Below are positions 42,443 through 51,657 of a stretch of 64,000 nt of DNA, piece after piece. The DNA lies in contig CAVTAP010000013.1 in assembly GCA_963732695.1 (NCBI GenBank), positions 248,001 to 312,000 of the forward strand, written 5' to 3'. Position numbers and translations under genes: made by a program. Source of the stretch: CADEDH01 sp963732695. Its GTDB lineage: Bacteria > Actinomycetota > Acidimicrobiia > Acidimicrobiales > SZUA-35. The notes beneath the pieces were generated by a model. That model was not told where the DNA came from and searched no databases. It saw only the letters and a program-made list of their open reading frames with translations. Each line of letters opens with the position of its first letter. The stretch's first letter is position 1.

Positions 42443-43639
42443 ATGGGACTCACAGGAGACGCCGCCATCGTCGGTATCGCCGATCATCCGCCGGAGCGCC
42501 GCTTCACCGGCGAGCGCCACACCATGCTGGAGCAGTGGGCCGAGCTGGCCGCCCTGGCCCTGGCCGACGCCGGGCTGTCGAGCCACGACGTCAACGGCCT
42601 GGTGTGCGCCAACCTCCGGGAGTCGGAGATGTTCGTGCCCTCCACCATCGCCGAGTACATGGGCTGGCGGGTCAACTTCGCCGAGCGGGTGGATCTGGGC
42701 GGCGCCACCCCGATCGGGATGGTGTGGCGGGCGGCGGCCGCCATCGAGCTGGGCCTGTGCGACGTGGTGGTGTGCGCCGCCCCGGGCCGGCCCACCCCGT
42801 CGCTGCCGCCCCACATGCCCCGGGCGTGGTCGCCCTTCGGGGCGTCGTCCAACATCATGGGCTCGCCCCAGGCCGAGTTCGACATCCCCTACGGCAACCT
42901 GGCCCAGAACTGCGGCTACGCCATGATCGCCAACCGCTATGCCGCCGAGCACGGCTACGACCCCCGCTCCACGGCCAAGATCGCCGCCGACCAGCGCTTC
43001 AACGCCACCGCCCACCCCGACGCCATCTTCCGTAACGAACCCATCACGATCGACGACGTGCTGGCCTCCAAGATGGTGGCCGACCCCCTCCACCTACTGG
43101 AGATCGTGATGCCGGTGGCCGGCGGCTCGGCCGTGGTGGTGACGTCGAAGGAGGTGGCCCGGCGCACGAAGCACCGCCCGGCCTTCATCACCGGCTTCGG
43201 CGAGCACCTGATGCACAAGACGCCCACCTACTCGCCCGACCTGCTCCACACGCCGATCGGCCCCGCCGCCGACCAGGCCTTCGGCATGGCCGGGATCAAG
43301 CGGAGCGACGTGGACGTGGTGCAGCTCTACGACTGCTACACGATCACCGTGCTGCTCTCGATCGAGGACTCCGGGTTCTGCGGCAAGGGCGAGGGCATGG
43401 GCTTCGTGCGGGATCACGACCTCACGTTCCGGGGCGACTTCCCGGTCAACACCCATGGCGGCCAGCTCAGCTACGGCCAGACCGGCCTGGCCGGCGGGTT
43501 CACCCAGGTGTTGGAAGGGGTCCGTCAGATCCGGGGCCAGGCCGATACAAGACAGGTGGCCGGCTGCGACACGGCCTACTGCTCGGGCACGGGCGGGATC
43601 ATGAGCGAGCAGACGGCCCTGCTGCTCCAGGGAGCGTGA
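42443..43639 (+). CDS. Thiolase-like protein (SCP-x/Ltp2-like)
   Basis: 398 residues. Thiolase fold with the weakly conserved active site of the lipid-transfer-protein branch: GGATPIGMVWRAAAAIELG, DVVVCAAPGRPTPS, DVVQLYDCYTITVLLSIEDSGFCGKGEGMG and PVNTHGGQLSYGQTG. Relatives with DUF35 partners act as retro-aldolases (Ltp2, steroid degradation) or acyltransferases. The next gene encodes such a partner, coupled by GTGA. The substrate is inferred only as an acyl-CoA. Confidence 0.85.
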   Translation: MGLTGDAAIVGIADHPPERRFTGERHTMLEQWAELAALALADAGLSSHDVNGLVCANLRESEMFVPSTIAEYMGWRVNFAERVDLGGATPIGMVWRAAAAIELGLCDVVVCAAPGRPTPSLPPHMPRAWSPFGASSNIMGSPQAEFDIPYGNLAQNCGYAMIANRYAAEHGYDPRSTAKIAADQRFNATAHPDAIFRNEPITIDDVLASKMVADPLHLLEIVMPVAGGSAVVVTSKEVARRTKHRPAFITGFGEHLMHKTPTYSPDLLHTPIGPAADQAFGMAGIKRSDVDVVQLYDCYTITVLLSIEDSGFCGKGEGMGFVRDHDLTFRGDFPVNTHGGQLSYGQTGLAGGFTQVLEGVRQIRGQADTRQVAGCDTAYCSGTGGIMSEQTALLLQGA

Positions 43640-44082
43640 GCGCCATGACCGACACCGCCCGCACCAACTCCCCGCCGGCTGGCCCGGAGAAGCCCCGGCC
43701 CCACCCCATCGACGTCACCCGCCCCTTCTGGGAGGGCCTGGCCACCGAGCGCCTCCGCCTCCAGCGCTGTGACGACTGCGAGGCCTGGATCTACTACCCC
43801 CGGCGGCGCTGCTCGTCGTGCCTGTCGGACCACCTCACCTGGCACGACACGTCGGGCCGGGGCACGATCTACACCTACACGGTGGCTCGCCAGCCCACCC
43901 ACCCCGCCTTCGCCGACGAGGTCCCCCAGCTGCTGGGGGTGGTGGAGCTGGCCGAAGGGCCCCGCCTCACCACCACCTTCGTCGGCCTCGGCCCCGACGA
44001 CCTGGTGGTCGGCCTCCCGGTGGAAGCCGTCTACGACCACGGCGACGACGGCATGACCCTGCTGCGATTCCGAGGGGCCTGA
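43636..44082 (+). CDS. DUF35 OB-fold protein with zinc ribbon
   Basis: 148 residues from GTG 43636 (overlapping the thiolase stop) or 145 from ATG 43645. An N-terminal helix RPFWEGLATERLRLQ leads into a zinc ribbon CDDCEAWIYYPRRRCSSC (four Cys) and then an OB fold (TWHDTSGRGTIYTYTVAR, QLLGVVELAEGPRLTT, VVGLPVEAVY). ChsH2-type subunits of this family bind Ltp2-like thiolases. The position and coupling support a complex with the preceding gene. Confidence 0.85.
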   Translation: MSAMTDTARTNSPPAGPEKPRPHPIDVTRPFWEGLATERLRLQRCDDCEAWIYYPRRRCSSCLSDHLTWHDTSGRGTIYTYTVARQPTHPAFADEVPQLLGVVELAEGPRLTTTFVGLGPDDLVVGLPVEAVYDHGDDGMTLLRFRGA

Positions 44083-44090
44083 GCATTCTG

Positions 44091-44127
44091 AGGAGCCTGA
44101 GCCGCACTCGGTGCGGCTCAGGCTCCT
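44091..44127. terminator. 17-bp stem terminator-like hairpin
   Basis: Arms 44091-44107 and 44111-44127 are exact reverse complements with a TCG loop. The structure lies between the DUF35 stop and the convergent metalloprotease stop. Forward it is followed by AATTTCGG. It is the strongest terminator candidate in the window. Confidence 0.7.
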
Positions 44128-44147
44128 AATTTCGGAAAGGCGTCCAG

Positions 44148-46496
44148 TTACTTGCCGCCCGGCTGCACCACGCCGTTCACCGTGAGGGTGTAGGGGGCGT
44201 ACCGGATGGCCGTCTCCGACGGATCGTCGTAGGTGACCACGGCGGCAACGAAGTCGGCATCGGAGTCGATGTACTTGTCCACCTCGGCCTTCCGCTTGAG
44301 CTGGAAGTCGGCCGTGAGCGGGAGCCGCTTGATCGTGATCTTCGCTCCCCGGCGGGTACCCCGGTTGCGCTCCGACACGTCGCCGCTCTCGCCCCGGGTA
44401 CGCACGCTGATCAGCGTGACCACGTAGCCCGACACGGGAACCGGCTTGATCTCGGTGAACGACTTCCACCCGGCGGTGGACGAGCCGTCGGTCAGCACCG
44501 TGGTGCCCACCTTCACGTTGTCGACCCAGAAGCCGGGCGGGATGGTCGCGTCGGTGCCGAGGCTGGCCGGGTCGTCGAAGACCCGGAAGGCGAGCAGCAC
44601 CGTCTGGCCGGCGTAGGCGGCCAGGCTGCACGTCTCGGCCTTCCAGCCCCCCGAGTCGCCGGTGAAGCCGGGCACGTTGTCCTTGGCCGTGGGCAGCGCG
44701 TCGATGTTGGTGAGGGTGGTGGTGTCGGTGCAGGCCACGCTGGTATAGGTGGTCCCGCCGTCGGTCGACACCTGCACGAAGCCGAAGTCCCACCCCTCCT
44801 CGGTGTTCCACCGGGCATCGAACGTGACGGCCGCCCCGGTGGTCGGCACTGCCACCTGCTGCACCGCCATCTCGTCGAGGTTGCTGGTGGCGCCGGCGTA
44901 GAGGGCCGGGTCACCGGGGTGCCCCGGAGGGTTGGGGTCGGAGGTCCAGGCCAGCGCGGCCGGCGGCAGCGACGTGGCCCCCTTGAAGCTCAGCGACTTG
45001 ATCCGTTTGCCCTTGAGGTAACCGCCCTTGGCGTCCCGCAGGCGCACGTAATCGCTGCCGTTGGAGGGCGCCCCGGGGGTGGAGTACGCCTCCGGCGTGT
45101 CCCAGTTGATCGTGGCGTGCAGCCCCGGAGTCGACAGGTTGGCCGCCTTGGGGCCGCCCTTGTTGATCGTGGCCCCGTCGTCGAGCAGGCCGTCCACGGC
45201 CACCATGATCGTCCAGTCGTGGAAGACGTCGATGGCCTTCTGCCTGCGCACCCCGAACTGGTCGAGCACCGCTTGGAGGCCGGCGAAGCCGTTCCCGTCG
45301 TTGCGGTGCAACGCCGTCATGAACGGCGTGCCATAGCGGCCGGCCAGCATCAGCATGAAGCTGTAGGCGGCGCCGTAGTCGCACAGGATTTCGCCCGGGC
45401 CCTGGTCCTCCCAGCGGGTGAGCGAATTCTCCGGCCCACTGGCGGCCCGGGGGTTGGGGTTGGCCGGTGTCTGCTGCGACAGGTACCCCAGGAAGCACTG
45501 GATGTGGGAGTCGAACCCCAGGTCGGTGATCGGCTTCAGCGTGTCGACGTAGCCGGTGAGGGTCTGGGCCCAGTCCGACAGGCCCTCGTTGATCCAGTTG
45601 ACCTCGTCGCCGTCCTCGTAGCTCTCCAGCAGATGCTGGTACTCGTGGGCGAACACGCCCTCGTACAGGTTGGGCCGGGCGGGGGCGCTGGTGCAGCCGT
45701 CCCCCGGCACCGGCTCGTTGGGCGGGTTGGGTCCGGTGCGGTGCAGCCAGTCGAACCCGTCGATCGTCATCACGTTGCGGTCGAAGAACCCGTTGAGCTG
45801 GGACGAGAAGAACCCGGCGATGTACGACAACTCCTTGCTGTTGTTCAGGTCGTAGAAGTTGTCGTCCCGCACGTTGTCCACCAGCACCACCGTGCGCTGG
45901 CCCGGGCCCGACGGGTTGTACGGTCGGGTTCGGCAGAGCGGTGTTGGTGCCGTCACGGGCCGGTGCCACGCTGAAGGCCGCCGACTCCTTGGGCAGGATG
46001 TTGTTCTGGAACTGGTCGGCCAGGTAGCCGGCCTGGGTGTCGGATATCTCGGTGCGGGCGCCGTTGCGGCAGTCGTGTCGAGGAAGCCGAGACCCGACGA
46101 CTGGCCCGACGGTACCGGTATCGGCGGGTAGCAGGGTCCGGTCGACCCCGGACGCCACCCAGATCTCCACGTTGTTGCGGATGGCCCGCAGGGTGAACGT
46201 CTTCGCGGTAGTAGAAGCCGTAGACGTCGTCGAGGCCGAGCCAGTTGCGGGATTCGCCCACAGTCGGGTCTACAGGTGCCGCCGGCCGCGGCCTGAGGGG
46301 CAGCGCGCCCGGCTGCGGCCGCCGGTTCGGCCCCCACCACCGGAAGCGTGCCGTTGAGGACCTGCATCGACGGGTGCTCGGTGTCGTCGGCCGGTGGCGA
46401 CGAACCGCCCGATTGGGCGCCGGCCGGCCCGACGGCCAGTAGCGAGGCGAGCATGCTCACCGATCCGACCAGAGCCAACAAGAGCTTCCTGCTCAT
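44148..46496 (-). CDS. Secreted zinc metalloprotease, immune-inhibitor-A-like (three frame breaks)
   Basis: Read across three breaks this is 781 residues. The N-terminus has a signal peptide (LLALVGSVSMLASLLAVGPAGA). The intact C-terminal ~600 residues show zinc motif HEYQHLLES, NEGLSDWAQ with a third ligand acid, and beta-sandwich modules of the VEG/MAM kind (TFDARWNTEEGWDFGFVQVSTDGGT-like). Removing one base at about 46274, 46204 and 45922 (plus strand) restores NWLGLDDVYGFYYRKTFTLR, ISDTQAGYLADQFQNN and PNPTYNPSGPGQRT. Net length then fits a multiple of three. It is extracellular. Sequencing error is the likely cause. Confidence 0.75.
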   Translation of the reverse strand: MSRKLLLALVGSVSMLASLLAVGPAGAQSGGSSPPADDTEHPSMQVLNGTLPVVGAEPAAAAGRAAPQAAAGGTCRPDCGRIPQLARPRRRLRLLLPRRRSPCGPSATTWRSGWRPGSTGPCYPPIPVPSGQSSGLGFLDTTAATAPAPRYPTPRPATWPTSSRTTSCPRSRRPSAWHRPVTAPTPLCRTRPYNPSGPGQRTVVLVDNVRDDNFYDLNNSKELSYIAGFFSSQLNGFFDRNVMTIDGFDWLHRTGPNPPNEPVPGDGCTSAPARPNLYEGVFAHEYQHLLESYEDGDEVNWINEGLSDWAQTLTGYVDTLKPITDLGFDSHIQCFLGYLSQQTPANPNPRAASGPENSLTRWEDQGPGEILCDYGAAYSFMLMLAGRYGTPFMTALHRNDGNGFAGLQAVLDQFGVRRQKAIDVFHDWTIMVAVDGLLDDGATINKGGPKAANLSTPGLHATINWDTPEAYSTPGAPSNGSDYVRLRDAKGGYLKGKRIKSLSFKGATSLPPAALAWTSDPNPPGHPGDPALYAGATSNLDEMAVQQVAVPTTGAAVTFDARWNTEEGWDFGFVQVSTDGGTTYTSVACTDTTTLTNIDALPTAKDNVPGFTGDSGGWKAETCSLAAYAGQTVLLAFRVFDDPASLGTDATIPPGFWVDNVKVGTTVLTDGSSTAGWKSFTEIKPVPVSGYVVTLISVRTRGESGDVSERNRGTRRGAKITIKRLPLTADFQLKRKAEVDKYIDSDADFVAAVVTYDDPSETAIRYAPYTLTVNGVVQPGGK

Positions 46497-46619
46497 CTAC
46501 CCCCCTTTGTTGAAGGTGGCGCCAGTATCGATGAACAGGCATGGCCAGGCAACAGCAACGGCCCGGGGCCGTCGAGCCCCGGGCCGTTTGCCCGCTTGAT
46601 CAGTTGTGGGCGGTGAGCG

Positions 46620-46865
46620 TCAGCCGCCGGCCAGCGTGGGCAGGAAATGCACCTCGGCATCGGTCGGCAGCGATTCGAACACGGCGTCGGCGACGATCTC
46701 GCCGTTGATGGCCACCGACGTGCCGTGTTCCAGCCGTTCCCCGATGCCGGGGAACCGTGCGTCGAGGGTGCGGAACAGCTCCCGCACCGTCGACGCCTCG
46801 ACCTCCACGTTGGCCTGGCCCCCCGTGAGATCACGCAGGGCCTGGCCGAAGTGCACGCGGATCAC
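46620..46865 (-). CDS. MoaD/ThiS-like small sulfur carrier
   Basis: 81 residues with a beta-grasp fold (MIRVHFGQALRDLTGGQANVEVEASTVRELFRTLDARFP, marker only) and the C-terminal GG end (TLAGG) that is activated as thiocarboxylate. It lies beside a molybdenum hydroxylase gene, which fits a molybdopterin-synthase role (MoaD-like). ThiS is the alternative. The start ATG at 46865 overlaps the end of the large subunit gene by 35 bp in the assembled frame. Confidence 0.75.
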   Translation of the reverse strand: MIRVHFGQALRDLTGGQANVEVEASTVRELFRTLDARFPGIGERLEHGTSVAINGEIVADAVFESLPTDAEVHFLPTLAGG

Positions 46866-49147
46866 AACGCCACCTAGTGCCCGTTCCCCGCTTCTTCTGG
46901 TTCAACGCGTCGAGCACCCGCATGGGCGACATCGGCAGGTCGGTGAGCCGGCAGCCGGTGGCGTTGGACACGGCGTTGGCCACGGCCGCCAGCGGCGGCA
47001 CGATGCCCACCTCACCCACGCCCCGCACGCCCCAGGGGTGACCAGGGTTGGGGACCTCCACGATGATCGTGTCGATCATCGGCAGGTCGGAGGCCACCGG
47101 GATCCGATAGTCGAGGAACGACGGGTTGTCCATCGTGCCGGACTCGGTGTGGACGTACTCCTCGTTGAGGGCCCAGCCGATGCCCTGGACGACGCCGCCC
47201 TGGAACTGGCCCTCCACGTAGCTGGGGTGGATGGCCCGCCCGGCGTCCTGGGCCGTGAGGTACCGCAGCACCCGCACCACCCCGGTCTCGGGATCGACCT
47301 CCACGTCGCACACCTGGGTGCTGAAGGCGGAACCCACGCCCCGGGCGTTGAGCGACGCCGTGGCCGACACCGGGCCGCCGGTGCGGCCCCAGCCCTTGGC
47401 CAGCTTGGCCATCGACAGCGGCGGCTCGGAGCCGTCGAGCTTCTGCACCTGGCCGTCGACCCATTCGACGTCGGCCACGTCGCAGTTCCACGTCTTGGCC
47501 GCCCGGGCCATCAGGTCGACCTTGACCTTCTCGCACGCCTCGGTGACCGCCTGGCCGGTGGCCAGCGTGGTGCGGGAGCCGCCGGTGACGTCGTTGAAGC
47601 CGACGGTCTCGGTGTCGCCGATGAACGGCTGCACCCGGGCCACGTCGATACCGAAGGTCTCGGCCGCCATCAGAGCCATCGAGGCCCGGCTGCCGCCGAT
47701 GTCGGGGGAGCCGACCACCACGGTGACGTTGCCGTCCTCGTTGAGGTGCACGGTGGCCGACGAGTTCATGCCGGCGTTGAACCAGAACCCGCTGGCCACA
47801 CCCCGGCCCTGGTTGGGGCCGAGGGGGATCTGGTAGTTCGGGTGGCCCTTGATCGCCTCCAGCGTCTCCACGAACCCGATCTTGGGGAACTTGGGCCCGT
47901 AGGCGGCCTGGCTCCCCTCCACCGAGGCGTTCTTGAGCCGCAGCTCGATCGGGTCCAGGCCGACCTTCTGGCAGATCTCGTCGATCACGCTCTCCACGGC
48001 GTAGGCCGCCATGGGGGCCCCGGGGGCCCGGTAGGCGGCCACCTTGGGCTTGTTCACCAGCACGTCGTAGCCCTCCAGCAGGAGGTTCTCGAACTGGTAG
48101 GGGGCGATCATGGTCATGGTGGCGGCACCCACGGGAGAGCCGGCGAACGCCCCGGCCTCGTAGTACAGCTGGCTCTGGCAGGCCGTGAGCTTGCCGTCGT
48201 TGGTGGCCCCGATCTTCACCGTGATCTTGGTGCCCGACGCCGGGCCGGTGCCCTTGAACACCTCGTCCCGGTTCATCACGATGCGCACCGGGCGGCCCGT
48301 CTTCTGCGACAGCCGGCCGGCCAGCGGCTCCAGGTAGATGCACGAGCTTGCCGCCGAACCCGCCGCCGATCTCGGCCGGGGTGACCTTGATCCGGGTGGG
48401 GTCGCAGCCCAGCACGGTGGCCGTCATCGTCCGCATGGCGAAGTGGCCCTGCGACGAGCACCACACGTGCACCCGGCCGCTGGGCAGGGCGTCGGCCACG
48501 GCGGCGTGGGGCTCGATGTAGCCCTGGTGCACCGGCTTGGTGGTGAACGTGCGCTCCACCACCACATCGGCGGCGGCGAAGCCGGCGTCGATGTCGCCCA
48601 GTTGCTGGACCACCCGGCTCACCACGTTGGAGTCGGCCTCGGGGGCCGGCTCCACGTTCTTGGTGCGGGTGCCGGGGTGGAGGATGGGGGCTCCGGAGGC
48701 CATGGCGTCGTCCACGGTGAGCACGTGGCCGAGGACCTCGTAGTTCACCTTGATGGCCTTGATGGCGGCCTGGGCCTGCTTGCGGGTGTCGGCCGCCACC
48801 GCCGCCACCACATGGCCCTCGTAGAGGACCTTGTCGCGGGCGATGATGTTGACGGCCAGATCGACGTCGGCGGCGCCGGCCCCGGCCTCCTTCAGGTCGG
48901 GGAAGTCGGCCCCGGTGACGATGGCCTTCACCCCCGGCATGGTCTCGGCCTCACTGGTGTCGATCGACACGATGCGGGCGTGGGCGTGGGGGGAGCGCAG
49001 CACGGCGCCCTCCAACTGCCCCGGCAGCATCATGTCGGCCCCGAAGCGGGCCTTACCCGTCACCTTCTCGTAGCCGTCGGGCCGGATCGGGCGGGTGCCG
49101 ATCCATTTGAAGCCCGGGTTGGTGGTGTCCTGTTCGATGATCGCCAT
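46831..49147 (-). CDS. Molybdenum hydroxylase, large subunit (one frame break)
   Basis: 771 residues if one extra base near 48341-48347 is removed, which restores GFGGKL then CIYLEPLAGRLSQKTGRPVRIVMNRDEVF. N-terminus is a natural start (MAIIEQDTTNPGFKWIG). Mo-cofactor motifs: GGGFGGK, AYRAPGAPMAAYAVES, GSPDIGGSRASMALMA, and the catalytic Glu in HPWGVRGVGEVG. The loop AYRAPGAP is not the CO-dehydrogenase form, and resembles the 4-hydroxybenzoyl-CoA reductase/nicotinate branch. It forms a reverse operon with CoxS- and CoxM-type genes upstream and the MoaD-like gene downstream. The true C-terminus may shift near 46871. Confidence 0.85.
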
Positions 49148-49161
49148 GGTGGGTGTCCCCT

Positions 49162-49641
49162 TTACCCTTCAGATCCGTTGTAGTCAGCAGCGGCCAGCAC
49201 GGCCCGGATGATCTTGTCGTACCCCGTGCAGCGGCAAAGGTTGCCGGCCAGGGCGTAGCGCACCTCGGTTTCGGTGGGGTGCGGGTTCTCGTCGAGCAGG
49301 GCCTTCGCCGCCACCAGGAAGCCGGGGGTGCAGACCCCGCACTGCAGGGCCGCCCCCTCGAGGAACGTCTGCTGGAGGGGGTGGAGCTTGTTGCCGTCGG
49401 CGATGCCCTCGACGGTCACCACCGTGGCCCCTTCGGCTTCGGGGGCGAACACCAGGCAGGCGCAGGTGAGGGCGCCGTCCATGATGATCGAGCAGGCGCC
49501 GCAGTCGCCGGTGCCGCAGCCTTCCTTGGACCCGGTGAGGCCCACCTCGTCGCGCAGGGCGTTCAGCAGGGTGGTGTCGTCCTCGCAGAGGAACTCCACC
49601 TCGTCGCCGTTGACAATGCAGGTGACGTGGGTGCGGCTCAT
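49162..49641 (-). CDS. Molybdenum hydroxylase, 2Fe-2S subunit
   Basis: 159 residues. Two plant-type/XO-type clusters: GCGTGDCGACSIIMDG with CLVF, and CGVCTPG with CRCTGYDKII. It transfers electrons from the Mo subunit to the FAD subunit. The start ATG 49641 overlaps the FAD-subunit stop as ATGA. It is the separate-subunit counterpart of the C-terminal half of the fusion at 16889. Confidence 0.93.
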   Translation of the reverse strand: MSRTHVTCIVNGDEVEFLCEDDTTLLNALRDEVGLTGSKEGCGTGDCGACSIIMDGALTCACLVFAPEAEGATVVTVEGIADGNKLHPLQQTFLEGAALQCGVCTPGFLVAAKALLDENPHPTETEVRYALAGNLCRCTGYDKIIRAVLAAADYNGSEG

Positions 49642-50533
49642 CGTGATCCTCCGTTGGTGCTGGCTCCGTTGCTGCGGGCGGCGGCCCGTTCGGCAGCGGC
49701 GACCACGGCCCGCCGGGCCAGGACGCCGGCCACCTGTCGCCGGTAGGCGATGGTGCCCCGCTTGTCGTCGATGGGGTTGCAGGCGGCGGAGGCGGCTTCG
49801 GCCACCGCAGCCAGCGTCGGTGTCGTTGATGGGGTTGCCGACGAGGGCCGTCCTCGGCCGCCGTCACCCGGCGCGGCGGTGGGAGCCACGGCGCCGATGG
49901 CGATGGTGGCCGAGGCCACGTTGCCGGCGTCGTCGAGGGTGATGCGGGCGCCCGCCCCCACCACCGCGATGTCCATCTCGGTGCGGGGGATGAGGCGGAG
50001 GTAGGCGTCGCCGGTGCGGGCCGGGGCGTGGTCGAGCTCGAAGCTGACCACGAACTCGCCGGCGTTGCAGCTGGGTGCTGCCGGGGCCGGTGGGGATGTC
50101 CTCCACGGCCACGGTGCGGGTGCCGCCGGGGCCGACGATCACGGCCCGCATGCCGTTGGCGATCATGGCCGGAACCGAGTCTGCCGCCGGGGAGGCGTTG
50201 CACAGGTTGCCGCCGAGCGTGGCCCGGCTCTGCACCTGGTCCGACCCGATGAGGCCGGCCGCTTCCACCAGCCCGGGGAACTCGGCGGCCAGCGCCTGGT
50301 TGCCCGTGAGCTTGGCGGTGGCGGTGGCGGCCCCGATCGACCAGTGGCCGCCCTCGTCGGACACCGACGACGGCCTGGCTGATCTTCTTCAGATCGACCA
50401 GCGCCTCCGGCTCGGGCCGGCCCGATTTGAGCTGCGGGATCACGTCGGTCGCCCCGGCGAAGACCTTGGCTCCGGGGTGTTCCGCCAGCAGTGTCGTTGC
50501 TTCTTCCACCGTCTTCGGTGCCAGATACTTCAC
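49638..50533 (-). CDS. Molybdenum hydroxylase, FAD subunit (five frame breaks)
   Basis: The 896-nt span would encode 296 residues if five single extra bases are removed, near 49820, 49848, 49870, 50067 and 50364 (plus strand). That length is normal for CoxM. The restored sequence has KVFAGATDVIPQLKSG (FAD), SIGAATATAKLTG, SRATLGGNLCNASPAADS (FAD), and a C-terminal CoxM domain with ALVGNPINDTTLAAVAEAASAACNPIDDKRGT as far as I can tell. The multiplicity of breaks in 550 bp argues for read errors, not decay. It is coupled to the 2Fe-2S gene. Confidence 0.72.
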
Positions 50534-50674
50534 ACCATCTCCTTGTCGTCGTCGGTGCGGTGTCTCGTCGGTGCGCCCCCAGACGCCTCGGAGTGGTGGT
50601 TCCCGGGGCGCGCATCGGGCCGAGCGTCGTCGGTCAACCTATCGCGGGTGGCCGGGCGCGATCGAACGGGCTGG

Positions 50675-51571
50675 TCAGTCGCTGTTCTCGGCCCACCACG
50701 CCTCCACCGCCGCCCGCAGATGAGCGGGGTGGAAACCGGCCTTGGAATGGAACATGGCGCCGATGTGCTCGTCCAGCGTCTGGTCCAGCAATTTGTCGAT
50801 GTCGGTGCGGCTGGTCATGGGCTCGTCCCAGCACATGTTGAGGATCGGATCGTCCCACGGATAGTGCCCGGCCTGGTGGAGCCCGAGCACCTCCTCGGCG
50901 TACACGCCGTACAGCGTGTACTCGCTGAACCTCAGCTCCCGGGCGATGGTGGCCGCCCATCCGCCCCGGTGGTGGGTCTCCACGTGGGCCACCATCGCCT
51001 GCACCACGTCCCGGTGCCAGGGAATGAGGTTCGACACGTAGTTGACGGTGGCGAATGCCCCAGGCTCACCCAGGCCGAGCAACCGGGCACTAGCCCGGCG
51101 CCAATGGGGCAGGTCCTCGAACTCGGACCGCACCCGTGACAGGGCCAGCCGGTTCCCGTCGGTGAACCGGTCGATCCCGAACGGGCGGAGGAACACGACA
51201 TCGGAGTCGGCGAACAGCACGAACGGCCGGTCCGAGCGGCAGGCGGCGGCGATCTTCATCAGCTGCTGGGCGATCCAGTTGCGGACGGGAGGGAAGCGGG
51301 TGCTGACCCAGGCCGAGCGGCCGGCGACGGTGACCTTGCGCACCCGGCCGGGGAGCACGTCCTCGGCCGTCGTGAGCCGCATGCGCTCGTGGCGGAAGGG
51401 CTCGAACAGGGGGAGGTCGGCCCGGTCGACGATGACCTGGTGGACCAGCCCCGGTGGGGCGAACCGCAGGAACGACTCGGTGAGGAGAGCGAACTGGTCC
51501 CGATCACCACGGTAGGTGGGCGTGACCATGAGCCACGCCTCCGCCCGATCGTGCCCCTGAGCGTCGGCCAT
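50675..51571 (-). CDS. DUF6492-like putative glycosyltransferase
   Basis: About 298 residues from ATG 51571 (upstream ATG 51601 gives 308). AWLMVTPTYRGDRDQFALLTESF, VRNWIAQQLMKIAAACRSDRPFVLFADSDVVFLRPF contains a DSD that could act as a DxD metal site, and HWRRASARLLGLGEPGAF follows. It resembles the DUF6492 family, whose members are linked to glycan or teichoic-acid work. Function is uncertain. It stands alone between the Mo hydroxylase and typA. Confidence 0.55.
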   Translation of the reverse strand: MADAQGHDRAEAWLMVTPTYRGDRDQFALLTESFLRFAPPGLVHQVIVDRADLPLFEPFRHERMRLTTAEDVLPGRVRKVTVAGRSAWVSTRFPPVRNWIAQQLMKIAAACRSDRPFVLFADSDVVFLRPFGIDRFTDGNRLALSRVRSEFEDLPHWRRASARLLGLGEPGAFATVNYVSNLIPWHRDVVQAMVAHVETHHRGGWAATIARELRFSEYTLYGVYAEEVLGLHQAGHYPWDDPILNMCWDEPMTSRTDIDKLLDQTLDEHIGAMFHSKAGFHPAHLRAAVEAWWAENSD

Positions 51572-51657
51572 CGCCGTTCCCCTCGCCTGGTCCAGCCCCA
51601 AGGAGGTTGATCATAGCGATATGAGAGCGGAGAAGAACGATCTGTACTGATGGTTGC

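Noticed and set aside
44911..46170. An independent gene in the metalloprotease region
   Set aside because: Only its first ~80 codons are protein-like. They fill the gap between two frame breaks of the metalloprotease, and the rest is a shadow.
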